Assembly (NCBI RefSeq): GCF_001975985.1
Contig: NZ_MTQF01000001.1
Coordinates: forward strand, 704,943 to 768,942
Direction: 5' to 3'
DNA: 64,000 nucleotides
From: [Flexibacter] sp. ATCC 35103
GTDB lineage: Bacteria; Bacteroidota; Bacteroidia; Flavobacteriales; Flavobacteriaceae
This document shows positions 35,591 through 42,789 of the stretch, one piece after another; the stretch's first letter is position 1, and each line of letters opens with the position of its first letter. Both the position numbers and the translations under genes were made by a program. Below the pieces are notes generated by a model, which did not search any database, was not told the origin of the DNA, and saw nothing but the letters and a program-made list of their open reading frames with translations.

Positions 35591-35827
35591 TTATCCTATT
35601 TCCCTAATTCCTTTTATAAAAATCCATTTCATAAACAGCTTTTCACCGTCTTTGGTTTTCACTGCCTGAAATTTAGGCGAAATCAAAGTTGCTACGATAA
35701 AAGCCGTCATAGGAATCCAAAATCCCGTTAATCCTGTATACATAGCCACCAAATATCTCCCTAAAATAAATAGAATAGCGAAACATCCTAATTGGTATAA
35801 AAAAGCTCTTACTTGTAATTTTGACAT
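35591..35827 (-). CDS. small two-helix membrane protein
   Basis: A 78-residue protein with two transmembrane segments (about 8-28 and 32-50) and a basic C-terminal tail (VKTKDGEKLFMKWIFIKG). It lies 15 bases upstream of the racemase gene in the same direction. I recognise no named family. Confidence 0.7.
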   Translation of the reverse strand: MSKLQVRAFLYQLGCFAILFILGRYLVAMYTGLTGFWIPMTAFIVATLISPKFQAVKTKDGEKLFMKWIFIKGIREIG

Positions 35828-35837
35828 CGTCTTAAAG

Positions 35838-35978
35838 TTGCTAAGGTTCTGAGAATCTAAGTTCCTAAGTTTTTATTTAGAAGCTTATTTTTACTGAACC
35901 CGAATTATTATTATTTGTTATTACTATTGAATGCAAAGCTAAAAAACTTAGCAACTCAGTATCTTAGTAACTTAGAAC
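35838..35978. repeat. inverted arrays of 8-bp units
   Basis: The left arm (35841-35870) reads CTAAG-N3-CTGAG-N3-CTAAG-N3-CTAAG and the right arm (35947-35977) reads CTTAG-N3-CTCAG-N3-CTTAG-N3-CTTAG. The two are inverted and imperfectly complementary around about 75 bases, so a long hairpin can form between the membrane-protein gene and the RlmL-like gene. Confidence 0.65.
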
Positions 35979-35979
35979 C

Positions 35980-37143
35980 TTATTCATTAACCTGAAACTT
36001 CGTTCTTTTACTTCCTTCGTACATTTCGTATTTTACCAAACGTGCCTCAAGACTTGCGTTAAAGAGTTTGATTTTTCTTGAAGGTTTTAATCCCACAAAT
36101 TTCAATGCTTCAAGATTTGCAGTAATAAACCAGGCATTTGTTCCCGGATAGCTTTTCTTTAAAGTATCTCCAATGTTTTTGTAGAATTCTTCCATATGAA
36201 TGTCCAGACGTTCATCATAAGGCGGATTAAAAACCATATGCAACTTTCCTTCAACTGCTTTTTCAGTGTCAAAAAAGTTTTCTTCCTGAATGGTAACATA
36301 ATCTTCTAAATTGGCATTTTTAATATTGTCTTTTGCTTTGTTTACAGCACTTGGCGCTTTATCAAAACCTTTAATCGTATAATGAAACTCCTTTGTTTTT
36401 TTCATTAAACTGTTTATAATCTGTTCAAACAAATCATTATCCCAGTCTTTCCATTTTTCAAAAGCAAATTCTTTACGGTTAATATTAGCCGGAATATTAC
36501 AGGCAATCATAGCCGCCTCAGCCAGGAAAGTTCCTGAACCACACATTGGATCTAAAAAGTGACTTTGACCTTCCCAACCTGACAACAATAAAATCCCTGC
36601 TGCCAAAACCTCGTTGATAGGTGCAATATTTGTAGCTGTTCTGTAACCACGCTGATGTAATGAATTTCCGGAGGTATCTAATGCAACCGAAACCTGATCT
36701 TTATCGATATGTATATTAATCCTTAAATCAGGAAAAGCTTTATCAATACTTGGGCGCTGACCGGTTCTTTCTCTAAACTGATCTACAATCGCATCTTTAC
36801 ATTTTTGAGAAACAAACTCAGAGTGGTTAAAATAGGTAGAATGCACCGTTGCATCAATAACAAAAGTTTGATTGGCATTTAGCAATTTAGACCAGTTCAC
36901 GCCCGAAATCCCTTTATATAATGCTTGTTCATTATTAGCCCTGAACGAGTAAATAGGTTTTAAAACCTTAAGTGCAGTACGCAACGATAAATTAGCTTTA
37001 TACATAAAACCTTTATCGCCTTTAAAGCTTACCATTCGCACTCCTTTTTCGACATCCTGAGCACCAAGATCACGCAATTCTTTTTCTAATATCTCTTCAA
37101 AACCAAAAAAACATTTGGCAATCATTCTAAAATTTTCTTCCAT
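35980..37143 (-). CDS. THUMP-domain class I RNA methyltransferase (RlmL N-half/YpsC-like)
   Basis: A 387-residue RNA methyltransferase. The N-terminal THUMP domain (about 1-150) begins with a ferredoxin-like MIAKCFFGFEEILEKEL; the Rossmann domain has FLDPMCGSGTFLAEAAMIA (near 185-205) and the catalytic NPPYDERL (near 310), the signature of N2-guanine methyltransferases. It probably methylates a guanine of 23S rRNA. The ATG at 37143 is preferred to the longer frame from 37185, whose extra residues are not family-like. Divergent from another methyltransferase gene. Confidence 0.88.
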   Translation of the reverse strand: MEENFRMIAKCFFGFEEILEKELRDLGAQDVEKGVRMVSFKGDKGFMYKANLSLRTALKVLKPIYSFRANNEQALYKGISGVNWSKLLNANQTFVIDATVHSTYFNHSEFVSQKCKDAIVDQFRERTGQRPSIDKAFPDLRINIHIDKDQVSVALDTSGNSLHQRGYRTATNIAPINEVLAAGILLLSGWEGQSHFLDPMCGSGTFLAEAAMIACNIPANINRKEFAFEKWKDWDNDLFEQIINSLMKKTKEFHYTIKGFDKAPSAVNKAKDNIKNANLEDYVTIQEENFFDTEKAVEGKLHMVFNPPYDERLDIHMEEFYKNIGDTLKKSYPGTNAWFITANLEALKFVGLKPSRKIKLFNASLEARLVKYEMYEGSKRTKFQVNE

Positions 37144-37237
37144 CTTTATTTTTGTATTAAAAAACAACTCCAATCGCAGACGCAATCTGATTATTCAGGT
37201 ATCGTAACGAAATAGTTATTTTTCGGCAAAAATACAC

Positions 37238-37245
37238 TAAATTTG
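37238..37245 (+). promoter_or_regulatory. -7 element for the class I methyltransferase gene
   Basis: TAAATTTG fits TAnnTTTG and predicts a leader of about 27 bases before the ATG at 37276. A TTTTCG about 17 bases upstream is a poor -33 match. Confidence 0.4.
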
Positions 37246-37275
37246 CGGGACTTTGAATTAATTGAAATAGAATAA

Positions 37276-38040
37276 ATGTCTGAAGCACCAAACTCATCAA
37301 CACCAAATCAGGAGCGTAACACCGAAAATTGGTTTACTTCATGGTTTGATACTCCTTATTATCACATACTATATAAAGATAGAAACTACCGCGAAGCACA
37401 GATTTTCATGGATAATCTAACGCATTACCTTAATCTGCCTGAAAAAGCAAAAGTTCTTGATTTAGCTTGCGGAAAAGGACGTCATTCTATTTATTTAAAT
37501 CAATTAGGGTTCAATGTCTTAGGCGCAGATTTATCCGAAAACAGTATTGCCGAAGCCAGTAAAAACAGCAACGAAACCCTGCATTTTAAAGTGCACGATA
37601 TGCGCGAGCCTTTTGAAGAAAAGTTTGATGCTATTTTTAATTTGTTTACCAGTTTTGGCTATTTTGAAAGTGACGAAGATAACCTGACAACGCTAAAAGC
37701 CATAAAAGACAGTTTAACTGAATATGGTTTTGCTGTAATCGATTTTATGAACGTGGCGAATGTTATCGAAACCCTTGTTCCTGAAGAAGTAAAAACTGTT
37801 GACGGGATTGATTTTAAAATCAAAAGATACGTTCAGGACGGACATATCTTTAAAGAAATAGATTTTGAAGACCAGGGACATCAATATCATTTTACCGAAA
37901 AAGTAAAAGCTTTAACCCTTAAAGACTTTGAAGAATTAATGGCCGAAGCCGGAATTTTTCTTCTAGATATTTTTGGTGATTATAAACTAAAAAAGTTTCA
38001 CAAAACCGAAAGCGAACGATTAATCATGATTTTTAAGTAA
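37276..38040 (+). CDS. class I SAM-dependent methyltransferase
   Basis: A 254-residue methyltransferase with motif I AKVLDLACGKGRHSIYLNQ (near 53-71), motif II VLGADLSENSIAEAS, and a post-I segment FDAIFNLFTSFGYFESDEDN. The fold is a small-molecule or protein methyltransferase of the Methyltransf_25 type; the substrate is not apparent. The gene is monocistronic with its own -7 box. Confidence 0.85.
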   Translation: MSEAPNSSTPNQERNTENWFTSWFDTPYYHILYKDRNYREAQIFMDNLTHYLNLPEKAKVLDLACGKGRHSIYLNQLGFNVLGADLSENSIAEASKNSNETLHFKVHDMREPFEEKFDAIFNLFTSFGYFESDEDNLTTLKAIKDSLTEYGFAVIDFMNVANVIETLVPEEVKTVDGIDFKIKRYVQDGHIFKEIDFEDQGHQYHFTEKVKALTLKDFEELMAEAGIFLLDIFGDYKLKKFHKTESERLIMIFK

Positions 38041-38136
38041 CTGTTTAATTGTTGAACTGTTAATTTGTTTAATCGTTTTTTAAACAACTAACAAAGCCGA
38101 TTAAACAATTAAACAAATTAACGATTGAACTAAAAA
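38041..38136. repeat. hairpin of 8-bp TGTTTAAT-type units
   Basis: The left arm is a run of 8-bp units beginning TG (TGTTTAAT, TGTTGAAC, TGTTAATT, TGTTTAAT). The right arm carries inverted units (ATTAAACA, ATTAAACA, AATTAACG, ATTGAAC). The whole gap between the methyltransferase and ZIP genes is this element, able to fold into one long imperfect hairpin. Confidence 0.65.
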
Positions 38137-38805
38137 ATGAACTATTTATTACCCTTATTTTCTGTACTTTTAGGTTATGGTGTGGCTTTGTTTTTAAAAC
38201 CAAAAAGCAAAACCAATCTAAAATTATTGCTGGCCTTTAGCGGTTCATTTTTATTGTCGTTAACTGTAATGCATTTATTGCCCGAAGTTTACGAAACACA
38301 CAATCACAATATTGGTGTTTTTATCATGGTCGGGATTTTGTTCCAGATTATACTCGAATTTTTCTCAAAAGGCGCAGAACACGGTCATGTTCACGGACAT
38401 GCCCAAATGAGCCAGATTCCGTGGCTACTTTTTATCAGTTTGTGTATTCACGCTTTTTTAGAAGGTTTTCCGGTAAGTCATCATCATGGTTTGGCACTTG
38501 GGATCGCCATTCATCACTTGCCAATTGCGGTAATTCTGACCACTTTTTTCATTAATGCAAACCTTAATAAAAAAGCCATTTTTGCCTTCATGCTTACCTT
38601 TGCCCTTATGACGCCACTTGGTACAATTGCATCTGAATATCTTGCTTTTTTAAATGACTATTATACAGAGATCACCGCTATTGTTATCGGGATTTTATTT
38701 CATATTTCGTCTACGATTATTTTCGAAAGCAGCGAAGGACATAAATTTAACGTTGCCAAAGTTTCCATGATTGTTCTGGGAATTTTATTGGCATTTATGT
38801 TATAA
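38137..38805 (+). CDS. ZIP-family metal transporter
   Basis: A 222-residue ZIP transporter with eight hydrophobic segments. Between helices 3 and 4 is a histidine-rich loop HGHVHGHAQ; helices 4 and 5 have the metal-site motifs HAFLEGFPVSHHHGLALG and IHHLPIAV. ZIP proteins import zinc or iron into the cytoplasm. The length is at the low end of the family but complete. Its regulatory region consists entirely of the repeat hairpin upstream. Confidence 0.9.
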   Translation: MNYLLPLFSVLLGYGVALFLKPKSKTNLKLLLAFSGSFLLSLTVMHLLPEVYETHNHNIGVFIMVGILFQIILEFFSKGAEHGHVHGHAQMSQIPWLLFISLCIHAFLEGFPVSHHHGLALGIAIHHLPIAVILTTFFINANLNKKAIFAFMLTFALMTPLGTIASEYLAFLNDYYTEITAIVIGILFHISSTIIFESSEGHKFNVAKVSMIVLGILLAFML

Positions 38806-38810
38806 TCAGG

Positions 38811-38922
38811 GCGTGACCCTATCCCGTAAGCGGGCCAACTTTATTTACGGTTATTCGCCCTCTTATCGGGATACGGTCGGGCTATCCGCACTACTTCGGT
38901 AGTTTACTCCTATCCCTCACGC
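38811..38922. repeat. GCGTGA...TCACGC intergenic element
   Basis: A 112-base element bounded by inverted GCGTGA (38811-38816) and TCACGC (38917-38922). Inside are ATCCCG/CGGGAT (near 38821 and 38866), GTAAGCGGGCC, and TACTTCGGTAGT hairpins. It is much richer in G and C than its surroundings. I recall a similar GGGCGTGACCCTATC...TATCCCTCACGC element scattered in intergenic regions of other Flavobacterium genomes, but cannot verify copy number here. No reading frame is supported. Confidence 0.6.
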
Positions 38923-38964
38923 AACAGCACTTTAAGTAAAAATCATTTTCAGGAGATTCAAAAA

Positions 38965-39003
38965 ACTTTGTAACTTTGAGACTTTGCAACTTACAACCTA
39001 AAA
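38965..39003. repeat. short CTTTG-N3 array upstream of murQ
   Basis: CTTTG-TAA-CTTTG-AGA-CTTTG-CAA-CTTA, an 8-bp period array, lies immediately before the murQ start. It has the same architecture as the arrays at 28123 and 42672. Confidence 0.5.
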
Positions 39004-39010
39004 AACAAAA

Positions 39011-39823
39011 ATGACATTTACTAAAACCACAGAACAAGCCTCAAAATACGAACATTTAGAAAAAATGTCTGTTCATGATTTGCTTACCAATATTAATAAT
39101 GAAGACAAAACCGTTCCTAACGCAGTCGAAAAAGCCATACCACAAATTGAAGCTTTGGTTGCAGAAGTTGTCGCTAAATTAAAATTAGGCGGACGAATTT
39201 TTTATATCGGAGCCGGAACTTCAGGACGTTTAGGCGTTGTTGACGCCTCAGAATGTCCTCCTACTTTTGGCGTTCCTTTTGATTTAGTAAACGGAATCAT
39301 TGCCGGTGGAGACACAGCGATTCGTCGTGCCGTAGAAAATGCCGAAGATAATCCAACACAAGCCTGGATCGATTTGCAAAACAATAATATTGGTGCAAAT
39401 GATGTAGTAATTGGTATTGCAGCTTCAGGAACAACTCCTTATGTTATTGGCGGTCTGGAAACTTGTAATCAAAATAATATTCTTACGGGTTGCATAACCT
39501 GCAATGCAGGAAGTCCATTGGCACTTACAGCTCAATTTCCTGTAGAAGTTGTTGTAGGTCCTGAATTCGTTACCGGAAGCTCCAGAATGAAAGCCGGAAC
39601 AGCTCAAAAATTAGTGCTTAACATGATTTCGACCGCCGCTATGATCCAGCTTGGTAAAGTAAAAGGCAACAAAATGGTTGATATGCAATTAAGCAATATA
39701 AAACTGGTAGATCGAGGTGTAAAAATGATTATGGAAGAAATTCCCGTTTCATACGAAGAAGCTTCTGAATTATTGAAAAAATACGGCAGCGTGAGAAATG
39801 CTGTCGATAATTATAATAAGTAA
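39011..39823 (+). CDS. murQ: N-acetylmuramic acid 6-phosphate etherase
   Basis: A 270-residue MurQ, a SIS-domain enzyme that cleaves the lactyl ether of MurNAc-6-phosphate to GlcNAc-6-phosphate in cell-wall recycling. The motifs are FYIGAGTSGRLGVVDASECP (near 64-83), with the catalytic glutamate nearby, IAGGDTAIRRAVENAEDN, and VTGSSRMKAGTAQKLVLNMI. Length is slightly shorter than E. coli MurQ but complete. Followed by DUF6095, a usual partner in Flavobacterium. Confidence 0.95.
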   Translation: MTFTKTTEQASKYEHLEKMSVHDLLTNINNEDKTVPNAVEKAIPQIEALVAEVVAKLKLGGRIFYIGAGTSGRLGVVDASECPPTFGVPFDLVNGIIAGGDTAIRRAVENAEDNPTQAWIDLQNNNIGANDVVIGIAASGTTPYVIGGLETCNQNNILTGCITCNAGSPLALTAQFPVEVVVGPEFVTGSSRMKAGTAQKLVLNMISTAAMIQLGKVKGNKMVDMQLSNIKLVDRGVKMIMEEIPVSYEEASELLKKYGSVRNAVDNYNK

Positions 39824-39957
39824 AAGGTTTTCTGTAAAATGTAAAATGTGGTTTAACCGTAAAGAACGGTACGTTTTACGCAGGATTAGCAAGGTTCGCA
39901 AAGGTTTTTCATTTCGAAGAATGAGAAATCACACTTGTAAATCGACAAGATTGCGAT

Positions 39958-40030
39958 AAACCTGAAACTAAAAAAACCTGAAACTAAAAAAACTTGAAAC
40001 CTGAAACCTTTCAAACCTGAAACAAAAAAA
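39958..40030. repeat. CCTGAAAC tandem array
   Basis: CCTGAAACTAAAAAAA occurs twice in tandem (about 39960-39991), followed by degenerate CTTGAAAC, CTGAAACC, TTTCAAAC and CTGAAAC units up to three bases before the DUF6095 ATG. Period is 8 or 16 bases. The preceding 39824-39957 stretch holds no recognisable gene. Confidence 0.6.
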
Positions 40031-40032
40031 TT

Positions 40033-40254
40033 ATGGCAACAAATAAAGAATTACTAGGAAAAGGAATTAAATATTTATCAGGTTCGTTGCCTTTATTATT
40101 TATTGGACCTACTTTGATTTATAATGCTTTTATGAATCAGCATACCAACTGGCATTATTTAGTTCTGGGAATTGGAATTGTGGCTTGCTTAAGTTCTATG
40201 TTTTTAATTTTTTACGGATTAAAAACTATTATGAAAGGTTTGTTTAATGACTAA
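40033..40254 (+). CDS. DUF6095 family small membrane protein
   Basis: A 73-residue protein with two transmembrane helices (about 15-35 and 42-62), beginning MATNKELLGKGIKYLSGSLP and ending LKTIMKGLFND. It matches DUF6095, common after murQ in flavobacteria. Function unknown. The start is directly preceded by a tandem repeat rather than a leader of usual composition. Confidence 0.8.
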   Translation: MATNKELLGKGIKYLSGSLPLLFIGPTLIYNAFMNQHTNWHYLVLGIGIVACLSSMFLIFYGLKTIMKGLFND

Positions 40255-40268
40255 ATTAGACGCTAAGC

Positions 40269-40300
40269 AAACCCGACAGGTTTTAAAAACCTGTCCGGTT
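40269..40300. repeat. 16-bp palindrome (GACAGGTTTTAAAACCTGTC core)
   Basis: Arms 40269-40284 and 40285-40300 are complementary with one mismatch and no loop. It follows the DUF6095 stop by 14 bases. There is no T-run, so it may be a dispersed palindrome rather than a terminator. Confidence 0.5.
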
Positions 40301-40344
40301 TAATTCAATCTTTAAATTAAAAACTCTTATTTATTTGATACAAT

Positions 40345-40917
40345 ATGGAAAGTCTAATTCACATTCAAAAAACCTTCGAGAAAGTCGTTTATATCGACAA
40401 AAAAATAAACAATCGTGAGTTTGAAGATTGTGTTTTTAAAAACTGTGACTTTTCTAATAGTAATTTCGCTTACAACACTTTTTTAGACTGTGAATTTATC
40501 GATTGCAATTTATCGATGACCAGTTTGTTTGGGACGAATTTAAAAAATGTGACTTTTAAAAACTGTAAACTTCTGGGAATTGCTTTCAATGAATGTGACG
40601 ATTTTTTATTTCAGGTTTATTTTGAAGAAAGCACTTTAGATTATGCTGTTTTTTCCAATAAAAAAATGCCTAAAACTAAGTTTATCAATTGTTCCGTAAG
40701 AGAAGTTACTTTTATTGGATGCAATTTAACAAGCTCACTATTTGATAATTGTAACCTTGAAGGTGCCATTTTTAATGATACACAATTAGCTTCAGTAAAT
40801 TTTAAAACAGCCTATAATTATAAAATAGATCCGGAATTTAACCCCATGAGAAAAGCACAATTTTCGAATGACGGAATTGTAGGTCTTTTAGATAAATACG
40901 ATATTAAAATTGTATAA
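40345..40917 (+). CDS. pentapeptide repeat protein (Qnr-like)
   Basis: A 190-residue protein of A(D/N)LXX-type pentapeptide repeats covering about residues 22-155 (for example FEDCVFKNCDFSNSNFAYNT and NCNLEGAIFNDTQLASVNF), forming a right-handed quadrilateral beta-helix. Repeat architecture, the central break near residues 85-95 and the C-terminal dimer-like segment resemble Qnr/MfpG topoisomerase-protecting proteins, but fluoroquinolone protection cannot be claimed from sequence alone. Monocistronic. Confidence 0.82.
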   Translation: MESLIHIQKTFEKVVYIDKKINNREFEDCVFKNCDFSNSNFAYNTFLDCEFIDCNLSMTSLFGTNLKNVTFKNCKLLGIAFNECDDFLFQVYFEESTLDYAVFSNKKMPKTKFINCSVREVTFIGCNLTSSLFDNCNLEGAIFNDTQLASVNFKTAYNYKIDPEFNPMRKAQFSNDGIVGLLDKYDIKIV

Positions 40918-40944
40918 AAGCAAGCATTAGATAAAAAACACTGC

Positions 40945-41022
40945 CACGAATTTCACGAATGTACACTAATTTTTCAGACATTAAAACATAATTTTAATTC
41001 TTGAATATTCGCGAGATTCGTG
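40945..41022. repeat. CACGAAT inverted repeat
   Basis: Left arm CACGAATTTCACGAATGT (40945-40962) and right arm ATATTCGCGAGATTCGTG (41005-41022) are imperfectly complementary (about 15 of 18). The right arm lies 16 bases before the DUF1572 ATG. Confidence 0.55.
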
Positions 41023-41037
41023 CAAAAAAACACAAAT

Positions 41038-41613
41038 ATGAAGGCAACTGAATCTTATTTAGAAAGCGTTAAAAAGCAATTTTTATATTATAAAATGCTG
41101 GGCGAAAAAGCCATAGACCAGTTAGAACCCAATCAGCTTTTTGTTGCTGTAAACGAAGACACAAATAGTATTGCAGCCATAATCAAACATATTTCAGGCA
41201 ATATGCTTTCGCGTTGGACAGATTTCCTGACTTCAGATGGAGAAAAAGAATGGCGCAATCGCGATGCCGAATTTGAAAATGATTTGCAATCTAAAGAAGA
41301 AGTTTTACTAGTTTGGAACAAAGGCTGGGATTGTTTTCTAAGTACTTTAAACAACTTAAAACCAGAACAACTTTCAGACATTATATACATTCGTAATGAA
41401 GGTCATACTGTTATTGAAGCCATAAATCGTCAATTGGCACATTATCCTTATCATATTGGGCAGATTGTTTTTTATGCGAAACAATTAAAGAACGGCAGTT
41501 GGAACAGTTTATCGATTCCCAGAAATAAATCCGGAAATTATAATGCTGAAAAGTTTGCCAAAGAAAAAGAAATCAAGAACTTTACCGATGATGAATTAAA
41601 GAGATTAAAATAA
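41038..41613 (+). CDS. DUF1572/DinB-like protein
   Basis: A 191-residue four-helix-bundle protein of the DinB/DUF1572 group. Metal-ligand histidines typical of the fold are visible in IAAIIKHISGNMLSRW (near 50) and in INRQLAHYPYHIGQIVFYAK (near 132-140). Such proteins are thiol- or metal-dependent transferases of largely unknown substrate. The internal ATG at 41038 is chosen; the six preceding residues of the longer frame (QKNTN) derive from the repeat arm. Confidence 0.83.
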   Translation: MKATESYLESVKKQFLYYKMLGEKAIDQLEPNQLFVAVNEDTNSIAAIIKHISGNMLSRWTDFLTSDGEKEWRNRDAEFENDLQSKEEVLLVWNKGWDCFLSTLNNLKPEQLSDIIYIRNEGHTVIEAINRQLAHYPYHIGQIVFYAKQLKNGSWNSLSIPRNKSGNYNAEKFAKEKEIKNFTDDELKRLK

Positions 41614-41679
41614 CAATTTTAGTCTGAGCCAAAGTCTAGAGCTTATGACATTTATTATATTTATTTTGGAACTATAAAT

Positions 41680-42144
41680 ATGAAAAAAAACAACAACGAA
41701 ACACATCATTTCCTGCCAAGTGGAGAATGGGAAGGATTTTATTGTTATTCTAATTCACCTCAGCAACATAAAATGTCTATTGAACTGAATTTTGCAAACT
41801 CTATTGTTTCAGGCTCAGGAAGTGACGATGTAAACTCGTTTCGATGGAATGGCATTTATAATTTAGAGCATTTTAAAATTAAAATGGTTAAAAAATATCC
41901 CACACATATCATTAATTATAATGGAGATATTGACGAAAATGGTATTTGGGGCGTTTGGGATAATCCCGAAGATTTGAGTGGATTTGATGAATTTGGCCCT
42001 GCCCTTTTACAAAATATAAAAGCAATGACTCACGGAGGTTTTCATATCTGGCCTAAAGCATCCAACAGTGAATCTAAAGAAGAAATCAGAGAGGAAGTAC
42101 AAGAATCTAAAAAATTAAAAGAATTTTATATCCGAAAAATCTAA
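41680..42144 (+). CDS. hypothetical protein with a GGFHIWP motif
   Basis: A 154-residue protein without a signal peptide. It is strand-rich (SGEWEGFYCYSN; SIELNFANSIVSGSGSDDV; FRWNGIYNLEHFKIKMVKKY) and contains the conserved-looking THGGFHIWPKA near residue 125, followed by a charged helical tail. It resembles small single-domain beta-barrel proteins seen in Bacteroidota, but I cannot name a family. Confidence 0.65.
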   Translation: MKKNNNETHHFLPSGEWEGFYCYSNSPQQHKMSIELNFANSIVSGSGSDDVNSFRWNGIYNLEHFKIKMVKKYPTHIINYNGDIDENGIWGVWDNPEDLSGFDEFGPALLQNIKAMTHGGFHIWPKASNSESKEEIREEVQESKKLKEFYIRKI

Positions 42145-42240
42145 ACATAAATATACCAGCCCTGATTGTCCTGAAGTACCTGGAGATATAAGAAATTAGA
42201 ATAAAAAGCAGGAAAGAGCCCAAAAAACAAAACAGTTAAA

Positions 42241-42612
42241 ATGAAAAAAATTATATTCTTATTACCTTTATTAGCCTTAGTATCCTGTTATGATGCAGAA
42301 CACAATTGTAAAGATTTTAAAAACGGAAAATTCAAATTTGAATTTGATGTAAATGGCGTAAAAAAAACAACTGTTTTTGAACGTAAAGATGGTATCGAAA
42401 TCGAAACTTTTGAAGGAAAAACAGATACCTCAACAGTTCGCTGGGTTAGTGATTGTGAATATGTGCTGCAAAAGAAACATCCTAAAAATATGGCTGAAGA
42501 AAAAGCAATCAGCATGAAGATTTTAACGACCTCTAAAAATTCATATACGTTTGAGTTTGGAATGGTAGGTTCTGATCAAAAACAACGCGGTACGGTTGTA
42601 AAGTTAGACTAA
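42241..42612 (+). CDS. hypothetical lipoprotein
   Basis: A 123-residue protein with a signal peptide ending LALVSC. The mature part begins YDAEHNCKDFKNGKFKFEF and continues as an anti-parallel beta-barrel-like pattern (TTVFERKDGIEIETFEGKTD; WVSDCEYVLQKK). A disulfide between the two mature cysteines is possible. Similar lipoproteins in Flavobacterium are annotated only as hypothetical. Followed by a terminator. Confidence 0.7.
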   Translation: MKKIIFLLPLLALVSCYDAEHNCKDFKNGKFKFEFDVNGVKKTTVFERKDGIEIETFEGKTDTSTVRWVSDCEYVLQKKHPKNMAEEKAISMKILTTSKNSYTFEFGMVGSDQKQRGTVVKLD

Positions 42613-42626
42613 CACCTGTTTATTAT

Positions 42627-42657
42627 AAAAAAAGAAGTCCTGTTTGGGACTCTTTTT
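42627..42657 (+). terminator. intrinsic terminator after the lipoprotein gene
   Basis: An A-rich left arm ending GAAGTCC pairs with GGACTCTTTTT on the right, with one bulged base; it ends in a T-run 14 bases past the lipoprotein stop. Confidence 0.65.
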
Positions 42658-42671
42658 ATGAGTTTTGCCAT

Positions 42672-42720
42672 AAAGGCTCAAAGACGCAAAGAAATAAGTA
42701 CTTTGTGCCTTTGAGCCTTT
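42672..42720. repeat. CAAAG-N3 inverted array
   Basis: Arms 42672-42691 and 42701-42720 are complementary over 18 of 20 bp around a 9-base loop. Each arm is a run of 8-bp units (AAAGGCTC, AAAGACGC, AAAG). It lies 70 bases upstream of the cNMP/CBS gene. Confidence 0.65.
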
Positions 42721-42789
42721 GTCGCAAATAATTAAAAGTTTCTTTTACATTTCTATTTTAAATCTTACATTAGGACCTAAATCTTACGC

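Noticed and set aside
38811..38922. Coding reading of the GCGTGA element
   Set aside because: No frame has a start with a promoter or a family match, and the terminal inverted repeats and internal hairpins explain the sequence better.
40269..40300. Intrinsic terminator for DUF6095
   Set aside because: The palindrome has no loop and no T-run on either strand; listed as a repeat instead.
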